A stretch of DNA of 39,353 nt from Novosphingobium sp. Lineage in GTDB: Bacteria; Pseudomonadota; Alphaproteobacteria; Sphingomonadales; Sphingomonadaceae. The position numbers and the translations under genes are program-made. Positions 10,041 to 18,936 of this stretch are shown here, piece after piece; position 1 is the first letter of the stretch, and each line of letters starts with the position of its first letter. The stretch is from assembly GCA_027311705.1 (NCBI GenBank), contig DAICYJ010000053.1:1-39353 (forward strand), in the 5' to 3' direction. Below the pieces are notes generated by a model. The model was not told where the DNA came from and did no database searches. It worked only from the letters and a program-made list of their open reading frames with translations.

Positions 10041-10618
10041 GACCCCCGCGCGGCCTCAGCCACGACGAGGCCGCGCTCTGGCGCAAGGTCGCGGACACGG
10101 TCACCCCTCTGCATCCCACGCCACCTGCCCCCCTCCCGCTTGCGGGAGGGGCTGGGGGTGGGCAGACACCAGAACCGCCCCCACCGGTAAAAAAGCCCAA
10201 AGGCCGCGTCCCCCCGCCGCGCCCCGTCGCGCCTCCACTCGCCGCCGCGCCGTCTACCCGCCCGCTCACCACGCACGGCCTCGACGCCAGCTGGGACCGC
10301 AAGCTGGCGCGCGGCACCATCGACCCCGATGTGACCATCGACCTCCACGGCATGAACCTCGACATGGCGCACACCCGCCTCATCGGCGGCATCGCGCAGG
10401 CGCTGGCCATGGGCGCGCGCGTCGTCTTGTTGATTGCGGGCAAACCCCGCCCCCACGGCGACCACGATCAACGCGGCGAACGCCGCGGCGCCATCCGCGC
10501 CAAACTGCTCGACTGGCTGGCCCACAGCAGCCACGCCAGCGCCATAGCCGCCGTCCGCCCCGCCCAACCCCGCCACGGCGGATCGGGCGCTGTGTATATC
10601 GTGCTGCGGAAGCGCTGA
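10037..10618 (+). CDS. Smr (MutS2 C-terminal-like) domain protein with a palindromic repeat in its linker
   Basis: C-terminal TIDLHGMNLDMAHTRLIGGIAQALAMGARVVLLIAGK...GSGAVYIVLRKR is an Smr domain. Residues 32-43 (PLPLAGGAGGGQ) are encoded by repeat family A. Confidence 0.9.
   Translation: MRPPRGLSHDEAALWRKVADTVTPLHPTPPAPLPLAGGAGGGQTPEPPPPVKKPKGRVPPPRPVAPPLAAAPSTRPLTTHGLDASWDRKLARGTIDPDVTIDLHGMNLDMAHTRLIGGIAQALAMGARVVLLIAGKPRPHGDHDQRGERRGAIRAKLLDWLAHSSHASAIAAVRPAQPRHGGSGAVYIVLRKR
10129..10164. repeat. Palindromic repeat family A, copy 2, in-frame inside the Smr-domain CDS
   Basis: CCCCCTCCCGCTTGCGGGAGGGGCTGGGGGTGGGCA; 10-bp perfect arms at 10130-10139 and 10142-10151; 34/36 identity to copy 1. 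Confidence 0.9.
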
Positions 10619-10626
10619 AAAACCCA

Positions 10627-10662
10627 CCCCCAGCCCCTCCCGTAAACGGGAGGGGCTGGGGG
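10627..10662. repeat. Palindromic repeat family A variant: perfect 17-bp inverted repeat with 2-nt loop
   Basis: CCCCCAGCCCCTCCCGT-aa-ACGGGAGGGGCTGGGGG directly downstream of the Smr-protein stop codon. Confidence 0.9.
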
Positions 10663-10676
10663 GAGCGCAAAACCAT

Positions 10677-10742
10677 CTCCCGCAGGCGGGAGGGGAGCGA
10701 GGCTTACTGAGCCGAAGGCGAGGTTAGCCGCAGCGGGGTGGG
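10677..10742. repeat. Second, asymmetric repeat unit: CTCCCGC-ag-GCGGGAG plus long tail GGGAGCGAGGCTTACTGAGCCGAAGGCGAGGTTAGCCGCAGCGGGGTGGG
   Basis: 7-bp perfect arms (10677-10683 / 10686-10692) followed by a non-coding-looking tail; adjacent to the previous palindrome. Confidence 0.6.
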
Positions 10743-10826
10743 CAAAGCACGCCTCACCGGCGAACGGCCGCTTTGGTGTGGAGAAACTGGCAAGTGAACG
10801 ACGGAAAAGTCGTGGCTCGCGGACGT

Positions 10827-11129
10827 TTACCGTTCGGTCTCACGCGGAAGCTTGCGGGCAATCAGGTCAAATTCTTCTGCCGAGAAACCGGTAAGCGTCG
10901 GCATTTCCCAATCGAAAAACCGCTTGTCAGCAATCGCGTGCAAGATCAGGCTCCGAACGCCAAAAAGTTCGTTTTGAGTCAGCCCTGTATGAGGAATCGC
11001 AATCTGCGCATCATTGACAATTCGGTCTGCGAGAACATCGGGGGACGGCGAAATGATGACAAGCTGATCCTCTTTCTCCAACGAGAGAAGCGTCTCAGAT
11101 ATGATCTTGCTTAGCGTGTCGTCTCTCAC
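10827..11129 (-). CDS. Hypothetical protein
   Basis: 100-aa ORF (MRDDTLSKIISETLLSLEKEDQLVIISPSPDVLADRIVND...), plausible globular composition, less GC-rich than its neighbours; no family recognised. Confidence 0.45.
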   Translation of the reverse strand: MRDDTLSKIISETLLSLEKEDQLVIISPSPDVLADRIVNDAQIAIPHTGLTQNELFGVRSLILHAIADKRFFDWEMPTLTGFSAEEFDLIARKLPRETER

Positions 11130-11456
11130 ACCAATCCCCGTGCCGTCGATCCTACGTTGATCGTTGATGGAGCCAATTTCCGTAAGGTCATCGCGTCACT
11201 CAACCCAAACAAGCCCAACCGCCATCTCCAACAGAATAAGTAACAGCCGCGTCTGTTGTTAATAAACCGCTGTCCTACACGCGTCGAATTTGAAACACTC
11301 GCCCCGAATCGCTCCTTGAAACTGGTAGAAATCCCGCCTTTCCGACACCTTACGCTCCGCGCAAGGACCGGCAGGCCAAGCGCGACAAAGCCACACCGCC
11401 CCCCGCAGTTTAACCCTCTGGACCCTGTCAACTGTGTCAACTTAGCCCCGCAGGCG

Positions 11457-12587
11457 TCAGCCCAGCGCCGCCAGCGCGATGCGGCGATAGATGCGCGCCA
11501 GCACGTGCAGGTCGGCCACCGCCACCGCCTCGTCGGTCTTGTGCATCGTCGCGTTGCACAGACCGAATTCGATCACCGGGCACACCGCGCGCAGGAACCG
11601 CGCGTCGGACGTGCCGCCCGTGGTCGAAAGTTCGGGCACCAGCCCCGTCTCCGCCTCCACTGCGCGTGAAACCAGCGCGGAAAAGTCGCCCGGCAGCGTC
11701 ACGAAGCTCTCGCCCGAAATCACCGCGCGCACCTCGCCGCCATGCCGCCCCGCAATCTCGGTTACTTGGTCGACCAGCCCCTGCCCGGTGTGCAGGTCGT
11801 TGAACCGGATCGAAAGCCGCGCCCGCGCCTCGCCGGGGATCATGTTGGTGGCAGGGTTGCCCACCTCGATTTCGGTGATCTCAAGGTTCGATGGCTGGAA
11901 CCAGTCGCTCCCCTCGTCGAGCACCAGCGCGTCGAGCTCCGCCAGCAAGGCCACCATGCGCGGGATCGGATTGTCGGCCAGATGCGGATAGGCGACGTGG
12001 CCCTGCGAACCCTTCACTGTCAGCCACATATTCACCGATCCGCGCCGGCCGATCTTGGCCATGTCGCCCAGCCGCACCACCGATGTCGGCTCGCCCACCA
12101 GGCACAGGTCGGGCAGCGCGCCCACGTGGCGCATATGCTCGATCAGCGGCACGGTGCCATATTTCGCCGGGCCTTCCTCGTCGCCGGTGATGATGAAGCT
12201 GATCGACCCGGCCTCGGCCGGAATGCCTGCCACCGCGCAGACCATCGACGCGATGGAGCCCTTCATATCCACCGCCCCGCGCCCGTGCAGCAGGTCGCCC
12301 CGGAACTCGGCCGCAAACGGCGCGCTGCTCCAGCCCTCGCCCGCCGGCACCACGTCAAGGTGACCGGCAAAAGCAAAGTGGCGGCTGCCGTCAGGTCCGG
12401 CCCGCAAGGCAAACAGGTTCTCCACCGGGCCTTCGGGCGGCTCACCCGCAATGAAGCGGTGGACCGCGAAGCCCAGCGGCACCAGCATCGCTTCCAGGCA
12501 ATCGAACACCGCGCCGGTCGCGGGCGTCACGCTGGGGCAATCGATCAGCCGCGCGGCCAAATCGACGGGATCGAGCGCCATCGTCAT
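11457..12587 (-). CDS. dapE: Succinyl-diaminopimelate desuccinylase
   Basis: FAFAGHLDVVPAGEGWSSAPFAAEFRGDLLHGRGAVDMKGSIASMVCAV, FIITGDEEGPAKYGT, GTSDARFLRAVCPVIEFG are DapE/M20 signatures; ATG at 12587 overlaps the upstream GST stop. Confidence 0.95.
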   Translation of the reverse strand: MTMALDPVDLAARLIDCPSVTPATGAVFDCLEAMLVPLGFAVHRFIAGEPPEGPVENLFALRAGPDGSRHFAFAGHLDVVPAGEGWSSAPFAAEFRGDLLHGRGAVDMKGSIASMVCAVAGIPAEAGSISFIITGDEEGPAKYGTVPLIEHMRHVGALPDLCLVGEPTSVVRLGDMAKIGRRGSVNMWLTVKGSQGHVAYPHLADNPIPRMVALLAELDALVLDEGSDWFQPSNLEITEIEVGNPATNMIPGEARARLSIRFNDLHTGQGLVDQVTEIAGRHGGEVRAVISGESFVTLPGDFSALVSRAVEAETGLVPELSTTGGTSDARFLRAVCPVIEFGLCNATMHKTDEAVAVADLHVLARIYRRIALAALG

Positions 12588-13249
12588 GATACCATCGGGT
12601 TGTCGAACTGCTCGATCGCCCAGTCCTCGTCCTCGGCAGCGGCGACCCACGCCTGCATCCAGTCGTGCTCCCACACCGCTTCCATATAGGCGTGGGCAAA
12701 GCCCGGCACCGGCACGCCATAGGTGGTGAATCGCGACACGACCGGGGCATAGATGATGTCCGCCGCGCTGAAACTGCCGAACAGGAAGGGCCCGCCCTGC
12801 CCGAACCGCGCCCGCGCCTCTGCCCACAGCGTCAGGATGCGCACGATGTCGCCGCGCACCTCGTCGGTCACTTCGACGCCTTCCACGCGCTTGCGGATGT
12901 TCATGGGCAGCTGACGGCGCAGCGGCAGGTAGCTGGAATGCATTTCCGCCACCATCGACCGCGCCATGCCCCGCGCCGCATCGTCCTTGGGCCAGAAGCG
13001 GTCGCGGCCGACCTTGTCGGCGAGGTAATCGATGATCGCCATGCTGTCCCACACCACGGCCTCGCCATCCCACAGGATCGGCACTTTGCCCGACGATGGC
13101 GCAAGATCGTCGGCCTTGCGCGCCTCGTCCCAGTCCTCGCCATACAGCGGAACGGTGATTTCCTCGAACGCCACGCCCGATTGCTTGCAGGCCAGCCAGC
13201 CGCGCAGCGACCAGCTGGAGTAATTCTTGTTGCCGATGATCAGCTTCAT
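12584..13249 (-). CDS. Glutathione S-transferase family protein
   Basis: MKLIIGNKNYSSWSLRGWLACKQSGVAFEEITVPLY..., GKVPILWDGEAVVWDSMAIIDYLAD. Confidence 0.92.
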   Translation of the reverse strand: MKLIIGNKNYSSWSLRGWLACKQSGVAFEEITVPLYGEDWDEARKADDLAPSSGKVPILWDGEAVVWDSMAIIDYLADKVGRDRFWPKDDAARGMARSMVAEMHSSYLPLRRQLPMNIRKRVEGVEVTDEVRGDIVRILTLWAEARARFGQGGPFLFGSFSAADIIYAPVVSRFTTYGVPVPGFAHAYMEAVWEHDWMQAWVAAAEDEDWAIEQFDNPMVS

Positions 13250-13332
13250 GTCCTGCCTCTGCACTGCGCGCGAACGATGTCGATTAGCCATTCAGAAACA
13301 ACGTGTCGAGGCTGAACGAATGCTGCCATTTG

Positions 13333-14085
13333 TCACAAGCTGCTCAGCAAATGGCCCCCGTCGACCGGGATTACCGCCCCGGTCATGTAACGCGATGCAT
13401 CCGAAGCAAGCAGCAGCAGCGGCCCATCAAGGTCCTCCGCCTTGCCCAGCCGGCGCTGGGGAATGCGCTTGATCAGTGCTTCGCCTGCCGGGCTGGCAAG
13501 GAAATCGGCGTTGATATCGGTGCTGATATAACCGGGCGCGATGGCGTTCACGCGGATACCGAAGCGCGCCAGTTCCAACGCGAGCTGCTTGGTCAGCTGG
13601 ATCACGCCCGCCTTCGACACTGCATAGGGAGTCAGCTGGTTACCTTGCCGCAATCCCAGGATCGAGGCCAGGTTGATAATCGACCCGCCCTGGCCGCGCG
13701 TCTGCATGCGGCGTGCTGCCTCGGTCGCCACCAGAAATGCGCCGCGAAGGTTGGTGCCGACGATGGCGTCGAAATCCGCAGCCGTCTGCTCCAGCACCGG
13801 CTTGCCGTTGGTCACCCCGGCGTTGTTGACCAGAATGTCGATGTCGCCAGCCGCATCCAGGGCCGCAACAATACTGCCCGCATCGCAAACGTCGATCGCC
13901 ACGGCAGAAGCTTTGCCGTCCAGCGCGGTCAATTCATCGACCAGCCGGTCGAGCGCCACCTTGCGCCGCGCAGCCACGACCACTTCGGCCCCGGCCTTTG
14001 CCAGCACATGCGCGAAATGATGGCCCAAACCACTGGAAGCGCCGGTCACGAACGCGCGCTTTCCGATCAGGGGCCGATCCGCCAC
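13333..14085 (-). CDS. SDR family oxidoreductase
   Basis: GKRAFVTGASSGLG, DILVNNAGVTNGKPV, YAVSKAGVIQLTKQLALELARFGIRVNAIAPGYISTDIN. GTG start inferred (VADRPLIGKRAFVTG). Confidence 0.93.
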   Translation of the reverse strand: MADRPLIGKRAFVTGASSGLGHHFAHVLAKAGAEVVVAARRKVALDRLVDELTALDGKASAVAIDVCDAGSIVAALDAAGDIDILVNNAGVTNGKPVLEQTAADFDAIVGTNLRGAFLVATEAARRMQTRGQGGSIINLASILGLRQGNQLTPYAVSKAGVIQLTKQLALELARFGIRVNAIAPGYISTDINADFLASPAGEALIKRIPQRRLGKAEDLDGPLLLLASDASRYMTGAVIPVDGGHLLSSL

Positions 14086-14093
14086 GTCGTGTC

Positions 14094-14759
14094 CTAGATT
14101 TCCGAATCTTCCAGCACTGCCGCGCGCAGTTCGGCGATGCCCATCTTCAGTTCGGCCGATGTAACGTGAACCTTGGGGAACGCCGCCGTATGCTTGCGCG
14201 CCGCTGCCTCGGTCGATGCGATCACGGCGGCGAGGTCGCTGGCCTTGATCTTGTCGGCCTTGGTCAGCACCAGCCGGTATCCGACGGCGGCCTCGTCGAG
14301 CATCGCCATCATCTCGTCGTCCACGGTCTTCACCCCGTGGCGGCTGTCGATCAGCACCAGCGTGCGCTTCAGCACCGCGCGCCCACGCAGGAAATCGCGC
14401 ACCAGCTTGCGCCATTGTTCCACCACGGCCGGCGGCGCCTTGGCAAAGCCATAGCCGGGCATGTCGACCAGCCGCATCACCGTCGGCTCGCCCACTTCGA
14501 ACCAGTTCAGCTCCTGCGTGCGCCCCGGTGTCACCGACGTGCGCGCGATCGACTTGCGCCCGGTGATGGCGTTGAGCAGCGACGACTTGCCGACGTTCGA
14601 TCGGCCCGCAAACGCGATTTCAGGCGCGCCGGGATCGGGAATGAACTTCAGGCCGGGCGCGGACTTGAGGAAATCGACCCGCCCTGAAAACAGCTGGCGC
14701 GCGCGCTCTTCCAGCGCCATCAGGCGCAGGCCTTCCTCGTCGGGGCCGGTCTGGCTCAC
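14094..14759 (-). CDS. engB: Ribosome biogenesis GTP-binding protein YihA/YsxC (EngB)
   Basis: EIAFAGRSNVGKSSLLNAITGRKSIARTSVTPGRTQELNWFEV (G1), LVDMPGYGFAK (G3), LTKADKIK (G4). GTG start inferred. Confidence 0.96.
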   Translation of the reverse strand: MSQTGPDEEGLRLMALEERARQLFSGRVDFLKSAPGLKFIPDPGAPEIAFAGRSNVGKSSLLNAITGRKSIARTSVTPGRTQELNWFEVGEPTVMRLVDMPGYGFAKAPPAVVEQWRKLVRDFLRGRAVLKRTLVLIDSRHGVKTVDDEMMAMLDEAAVGYRLVLTKADKIKASDLAAVIASTEAAARKHTAAFPKVHVTSAELKMGIAELRAAVLEDSEI

Positions 14760-14769
14760 AATATCATCC

Positions 14770-16569
14770 TCAGCGGCCTTTCGGCGGCGTTGGAGCCACC
14801 GTCTTCTTTTCGCGCGCAACCGAACGGTCAATGTCCAGCTGATCCTTGCCCGCCTGCGCTTTCAGCTGCGGGTGGCGGCTATAGAGGAACTTCTGCTGCG
14901 CGATGGTCAGGATGTTCGACGTGATCCAGTAGATCAGCAGGCCGGCGGCGAACGGCGCCATCACGAACATCATCATCCAAGGCATGATGCTCATCACCTG
15001 CTGCTGCGCCGGGTCCATCGCGGCGGGTTGCAGCTTGAACTGCGCCCACATCGTCACGCCCAGCAGGATGGCGAGCAGGCCGATGGCGAGGAAGCTCGGC
15101 GGGGTGAACGGCAAAAGGCCGAACAGGTTCAGCACGTGCAGCGGATCGGGCGCGGACAGATCCTTGATCCACAACGCAAAAGGCTGGTGGCGCATCTCGA
15201 TGGTCAGCACCAAGACCTTGTACAGCGCGAAGAACACCGGAATTTGCAGGAAGATTGGCAGACAGCCGGCAAGCGGATTCACCTTCTCCTGCTTGTACAG
15301 CGCCATGATTTCCTGCTGCTGCTTCTGCTTGTCGTCCTTGAAGCGTTCCTGCACCGCCTTCATCTTGGGCTGCAGGGCACGCATCGCCGCCATCGAGGCG
15401 AACTGCCTTTGCGCAATCGGGAACATCAGACCGCGCACGACCAGCGTGAGGAGGATGATTGCCACACCGAAGTTCTTCACTGCCTTGAACAGGGTGTCGA
15501 GCAGCCAGAAGATCGGCTTTTCGAACCAGCGGAACCAGCCCCAGTCGATCGACAGCGACAGGTTGGTCACCCCCTGTTGTTCATAGGCTTCGAGAACGCC
15601 GTTCTCCTTGGCCCCGGCGAACAGGCGGACAGTTTGCGTCTGCGACTGGCCGGGTGCGACATTGACCACCGGATAGACGAGGTCGGCGCGAAACAGGCCG
15701 TTGCCCAGCGAACGGAAATCACCCTGCGGCTTTACGCCGGCATCTGGCACCAGCGCGGAAAGCCAGTAGATGTCGGTGAACCCGATCCAGTTGGCCTGTC
15801 CGACCGGCGTAACTGTGCCGGCCGTCGCCACGTCCTCGTAGTTGTTGTCGAAGGTTACCGAACCGTCGAACGCGCCGATCGGGCCGGAATGCAACTGCCA
15901 GGTGTCAAGGCTCGCGGTCTTGTCGGTGCGGTTCACCAGCGCAAAGGGCTTGAGCGAAACCGGCGCGGCACCTGCATTGGCCACCGACTGCGTCGCGGTG
16001 ATCATGTAGTTCGCATCGATCGCATAGCGGATCGCGTACGTCTGGCCGGTCGGGCTGCTCCACTTGAGCGTCACCGGGGTCGCCGGCGTCAGCTTCGTGC
16101 CCTCTGCCTGCCACACCGTGCTTCGGGCAGGCGCGACCGCGCCGTTTTCGCCAACCCAGCCGAACTGCGCATAATGCTGCGCCGGAGTGCCTGCGGGCGA
16201 GAACATCCGCACCGGGGGGCTGGTCTTGTCGATGGTTTCGCGGTGGCGCACGAGCGTCAGGTCGTCGACCACGCCGCCGACGAGGTTGATCGAGCCCTTC
16301 AGGCCCGGCGCATCGATTGGCACGCGGTTGCCGGCGGCCAGCGACTGCTTCAGGTCCAGCGCTTCGAGCGCAACATCGGCCGGGGCCTGCAACCCGCCCT
16401 CGCGGGTGGGCTTGGCGGGCGTAGCGTTGCCTGGCGTCGCGGCAGGGGCGGATGCGGCAGCCACCGGCCTGGCCGGCTTCGGATAGAAATACTTGAGCCC
16501 GAAGTCCCAGCCGACCAGCAGCAGGCCCATAAGGACCACCGTCCAGATCAGGTTGCGCTGATTGTCCAC
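14770..16569 (-). CDS. yidC: Membrane protein insertase YidC
   Basis: 599 aa; MDNQRNLIWTVVLMGLLLVGWDF, NFGVAIILLTLVVRGLMFPIAQRQFASMAAMRALQPKMKAVQERFKDDKQKQQQEIMALYKQEKVNPLAGCLPIFLQIPVFFALYKVL. Confidence 0.98.
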   Translation of the reverse strand: MDNQRNLIWTVVLMGLLLVGWDFGLKYFYPKPARPVAAASAPAATPGNATPAKPTREGGLQAPADVALEALDLKQSLAAGNRVPIDAPGLKGSINLVGGVVDDLTLVRHRETIDKTSPPVRMFSPAGTPAQHYAQFGWVGENGAVAPARSTVWQAEGTKLTPATPVTLKWSSPTGQTYAIRYAIDANYMITATQSVANAGAAPVSLKPFALVNRTDKTASLDTWQLHSGPIGAFDGSVTFDNNYEDVATAGTVTPVGQANWIGFTDIYWLSALVPDAGVKPQGDFRSLGNGLFRADLVYPVVNVAPGQSQTQTVRLFAGAKENGVLEAYEQQGVTNLSLSIDWGWFRWFEKPIFWLLDTLFKAVKNFGVAIILLTLVVRGLMFPIAQRQFASMAAMRALQPKMKAVQERFKDDKQKQQQEIMALYKQEKVNPLAGCLPIFLQIPVFFALYKVLVLTIEMRHQPFALWIKDLSAPDPLHVLNLFGLLPFTPPSFLAIGLLAILLGVTMWAQFKLQPAAMDPAQQQVMSIMPWMMMFVMAPFAAGLLIYWITSNILTIAQQKFLYSRHPQLKAQAGKDQLDIDRSVAREKKTVAPTPPKGR

Positions 16570-16624
16570 TCTGCCTCGCGTTCTTCGTTATAACTGGTGG
16601 GGAAAAGTTCGGGTCGCCGGTTCT

Positions 16625-16834
16625 TCAGGGCACCGGATCATAACCGTGTCCGCCCCACGGGTGGCAGCGCAATAGCCGCTTCGTTGCAAGCCAGCCACCC
16701 TTAATCGCACCATGCTTTTCCAGCGCTTCAATGGCATATTGCGAGCACGACGGAGCATAGCGGCATGTTGGCGGCAGCACCCGCGATGGCCCCAGTTGCC
16801 AGCCGCGCGCGATCAGGATCAGCAGGCGCTTCAT
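16625..16834 (-). CDS. yidD: Membrane protein insertion efficiency factor YidD
   Basis: [69 protein letters not shown]; recovered as an internal start of a longer listed ORF. Confidence 0.96.
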   Translation of the reverse strand: MKRLLILIARGWQLGPSRVLPPTCRYAPSCSQYAIEALEKHGAIKGGWLATKRLLRCHPWGGHGYDPVP

Positions 16835-17259
16835 TTCCGCTTCGGCCCCCTGCCACCACCTCGACGGGGCGGATCGCCCTTGCCTGCGGCGGCACGGCCC
16901 AGCGCCTGCACCAGTTCCGCCCGCATCGACGCAAAATCGCGCTCCACGCCGTTCTCGCGGCCGATCAGGACATGGTCGGCCCCCGCCAGGCCCTGTTCGG
17001 GCAGCAGCTCGCGCAGAAGGGCACGAAAGCGGCGCTTCATGCGGTTGCGAACGACGGCATTCCCGATTTTCTTGGTCACGGTCACGCCAAAGCGCTGCGA
17101 TCCGTCCTCGCGCGAACGCGGGTTCACCAACAAGACGAATCCGGGTCTTGCGACCCGGATCCCGTGGTTGGCGGCCAGAAAGTCCGCCCTCTTGCTGATG
17201 CTGATCAGCTTTTTGGCAGCCGGTTGCGGCGTGTGACGTTCTGAAAGAACGTCCGCCAT
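16831..17259 (-). CDS. rnpA: Ribonuclease P protein component
   Basis: [23 protein letters not shown]...[30 protein letters not shown] (RNR motif); located between rpmH and yidD. Confidence 0.96.
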   Translation of the reverse strand: MADVLSERHTPQPAAKKLISISKRADFLAANHGIRVARPGFVLLVNPRSREDGSQRFGVTVTKKIGNAVVRNRMKRRFRALLRELLPEQGLAGADHVLIGRENGVERDFASMRAELVQALGRAAAGKGDPPRRGGGRGPKRK

Positions 17260-17282
17260 CAAACCGGCGCTCAGGCTTTCGC

Positions 17283-17417
17283 TCAGGCCGAAAGCTTCTT
17301 GCGACCGCGCGCGCGGCGCGCGCGCAGGATGTTGCGACCGCCCACGGTGGCGCTGCGGGTGCGGAAACCGTGGCGACGGGCGCGCACAAGGTTGCTGGGC
17401 TGGAAAGTGCGCTTCAT
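17283..17417 (-). CDS. rpmH: 50S ribosomal protein L34
   Basis: 44 aa translated directly: [44 protein letters not shown]. Not in the supplied ORF track (below its length cutoff). Confidence 0.98.
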   Translation of the reverse strand: MKRTFQPSNLVRARRHGFRTRSATVGGRNILRARRARGRKKLSA

Positions 17418-17574
17418 CGGACTGCTTTCTGGTTCGAATCAATTGGTCCACGCCGCCGCAATCGACGGGGCGGGAATCAGGGGCCGGCAACTAAGGCAGA
17501 GGAGCGCGCGCGTCAAGTATTCGCCAGCCGCACCTGCGCTTGCCGCCTGTGCGAACTTTCGGTAGGCCGCCTGC

Positions 17575-18903
17575 ATGGCCGCCGATCCCGATCATAATGA
17601 AGGCCAGCCGCAACGCCACTACGGATCGATGCGGCGCACGCGTCGCATTCCGGCGCTGGCCATGCTGGCGGTGGTGGCCACGGCCCTGCTGGGTACGTTC
17701 ATCCTGATCTTCGCCACGGTGGAGGCAGAGCGCGTGCAACGGCTGCAGGCCTCGCGCACATCTGCCGTGATTGCCGCGCTCAATGGCATCGTCACCGCCT
17801 CGCTGAACGGCGAAACCGCCCAGCGCGGCTATTTCATCACCAACGACCGGCGCTATCTCGAACCCTATTTTCGTGGCCGGCAACGCTACGCGGTCGAAAT
17901 TGCGGCGCTGCGGTCGCGCATGGCTCTCGACGGGTCTGCCCGCAATGCCGCGCTGGTCGATGAGATCGCCCGTCTCGGCGATGCCAAGTGGGCCGAGCTC
18001 GATGGCACGGTGGCCTTGGTCGGGCAGGGCCGCATCGCCGATGCCCACACCCGCATCCTCAGCGACGAGGGCCAACTGGCGATGGACGGGCTGCGCACCG
18101 CCGTCACCCGGCTCGATGGCCTCGAACGTGCCCGGCTCGATTCCGCGACCCGCGCCGCATCGAAAGCCGAAGCCCGCGTTGTGCCGTCGCTGGCGCTGTT
18201 GTTCGTTGTGATCGTGATCGCGCTGGGGCTGGGCCTGTGGCAAGCGTTGCACACCGCCCGTGCCGAAGCGGCGGCCGCCAACGCCGATATGATCGCAGAA
18301 GCACGCGATCGTGCCGACTTGCTGGCCAAGGAACTGAACCACCGGGTCAAGAACCTGTTCGCGGTGATCCTTGCCATCGTGAAGATGTCCGCGCGCGGCG
18401 ATACTGCCGCCGCCCCGGCGGTGGACCGCATCGCCAAGCGCATCCACGCGCTCGTCACCGCACACGATGTAACGCAGGGGTCGCACGGCGACACCCATGT
18501 CGACATCGCCGATCTCGTCGGCAAAGCGATCGCGCCCTATCGCTCGTCTAGCGAACGGTCGGAACTGGAGGGCGGTTCGCTGGTCATTCCCGGCCGCCAT
18601 GCCGTGCCGCTGGGCCTCGTCCTCCACGAACTGGTGACCAACGCGGTGAAATACGGCGCATGGTCCGCACCCGGCGGACTGCTCAACGTGCGCTGGCACG
18701 AAGCGGAAGGCCGCGTTCGCCTGTGCTGGGAAGAACGGTCCGCAGCGCCTCTACCCCCGCGCGAAGAGGGCGCCAAGCCTGGCCGCGAAGGCTTCGGCAC
18801 GATGCTCATCCGCAGCTCGGAACGCCAGCTGAACGGCAAGATCGCCCGCCGCTATGAAACGCACGGCATCGTTGTGGAGATCGATTTTCCGATGGAGGGG
18901 TAG
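17575..18903 (+). CDS. CHASE3-like sensor histidine kinase of the HisKA_2/HWE type
   Basis: Two TM segments flanking a ligand-type domain (GETAQRGYFITNDRRYLEPY), then LAKELNHRVKNLFAVILAIVKMSARG and HELVTNAVKYGAWS; C-terminal FGTMLIRSSERQLNG. Confidence 0.92.
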   Translation: MAADPDHNEGQPQRHYGSMRRTRRIPALAMLAVVATALLGTFILIFATVEAERVQRLQASRTSAVIAALNGIVTASLNGETAQRGYFITNDRRYLEPYFRGRQRYAVEIAALRSRMALDGSARNAALVDEIARLGDAKWAELDGTVALVGQGRIADAHTRILSDEGQLAMDGLRTAVTRLDGLERARLDSATRAASKAEARVVPSLALLFVVIVIALGLGLWQALHTARAEAAAANADMIAEARDRADLLAKELNHRVKNLFAVILAIVKMSARGDTAAAPAVDRIAKRIHALVTAHDVTQGSHGDTHVDIADLVGKAIAPYRSSSERSELEGGSLVIPGRHAVPLGLVLHELVTNAVKYGAWSAPGGLLNVRWHEAEGRVRLCWEERSAAPLPPREEGAKPGREGFGTMLIRSSERQLNGKIARRYETHGIVVEIDFPMEG

Positions 18904-18936
18904 GAGGCAGCAGCTGCCGCCCCCCCCATCCTTACA

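Noticed and set aside
11126-11440. 104-aa minus ORF before dapE
   Set aside because: Cys/Arg/Gly-rich, no family resemblance, overlaps the end of another ORF; likely spurious.
14461-16593. 710-aa plus-strand ORF antisense to yidC/engB
   Set aside because: Frame shadow of yidC; HRR-rich composition.
17305-17325. GCGCGCGCGGCGCGCGCGC run
   Set aside because: Encodes the basic ARRARGR tail of ribosomal protein L34.
18907-18932. GGCAGC-a-GCTGCC palindrome followed by eight C residues
   Set aside because: Short, between convergent genes; could be a weak terminator but no U tract, not enough support.
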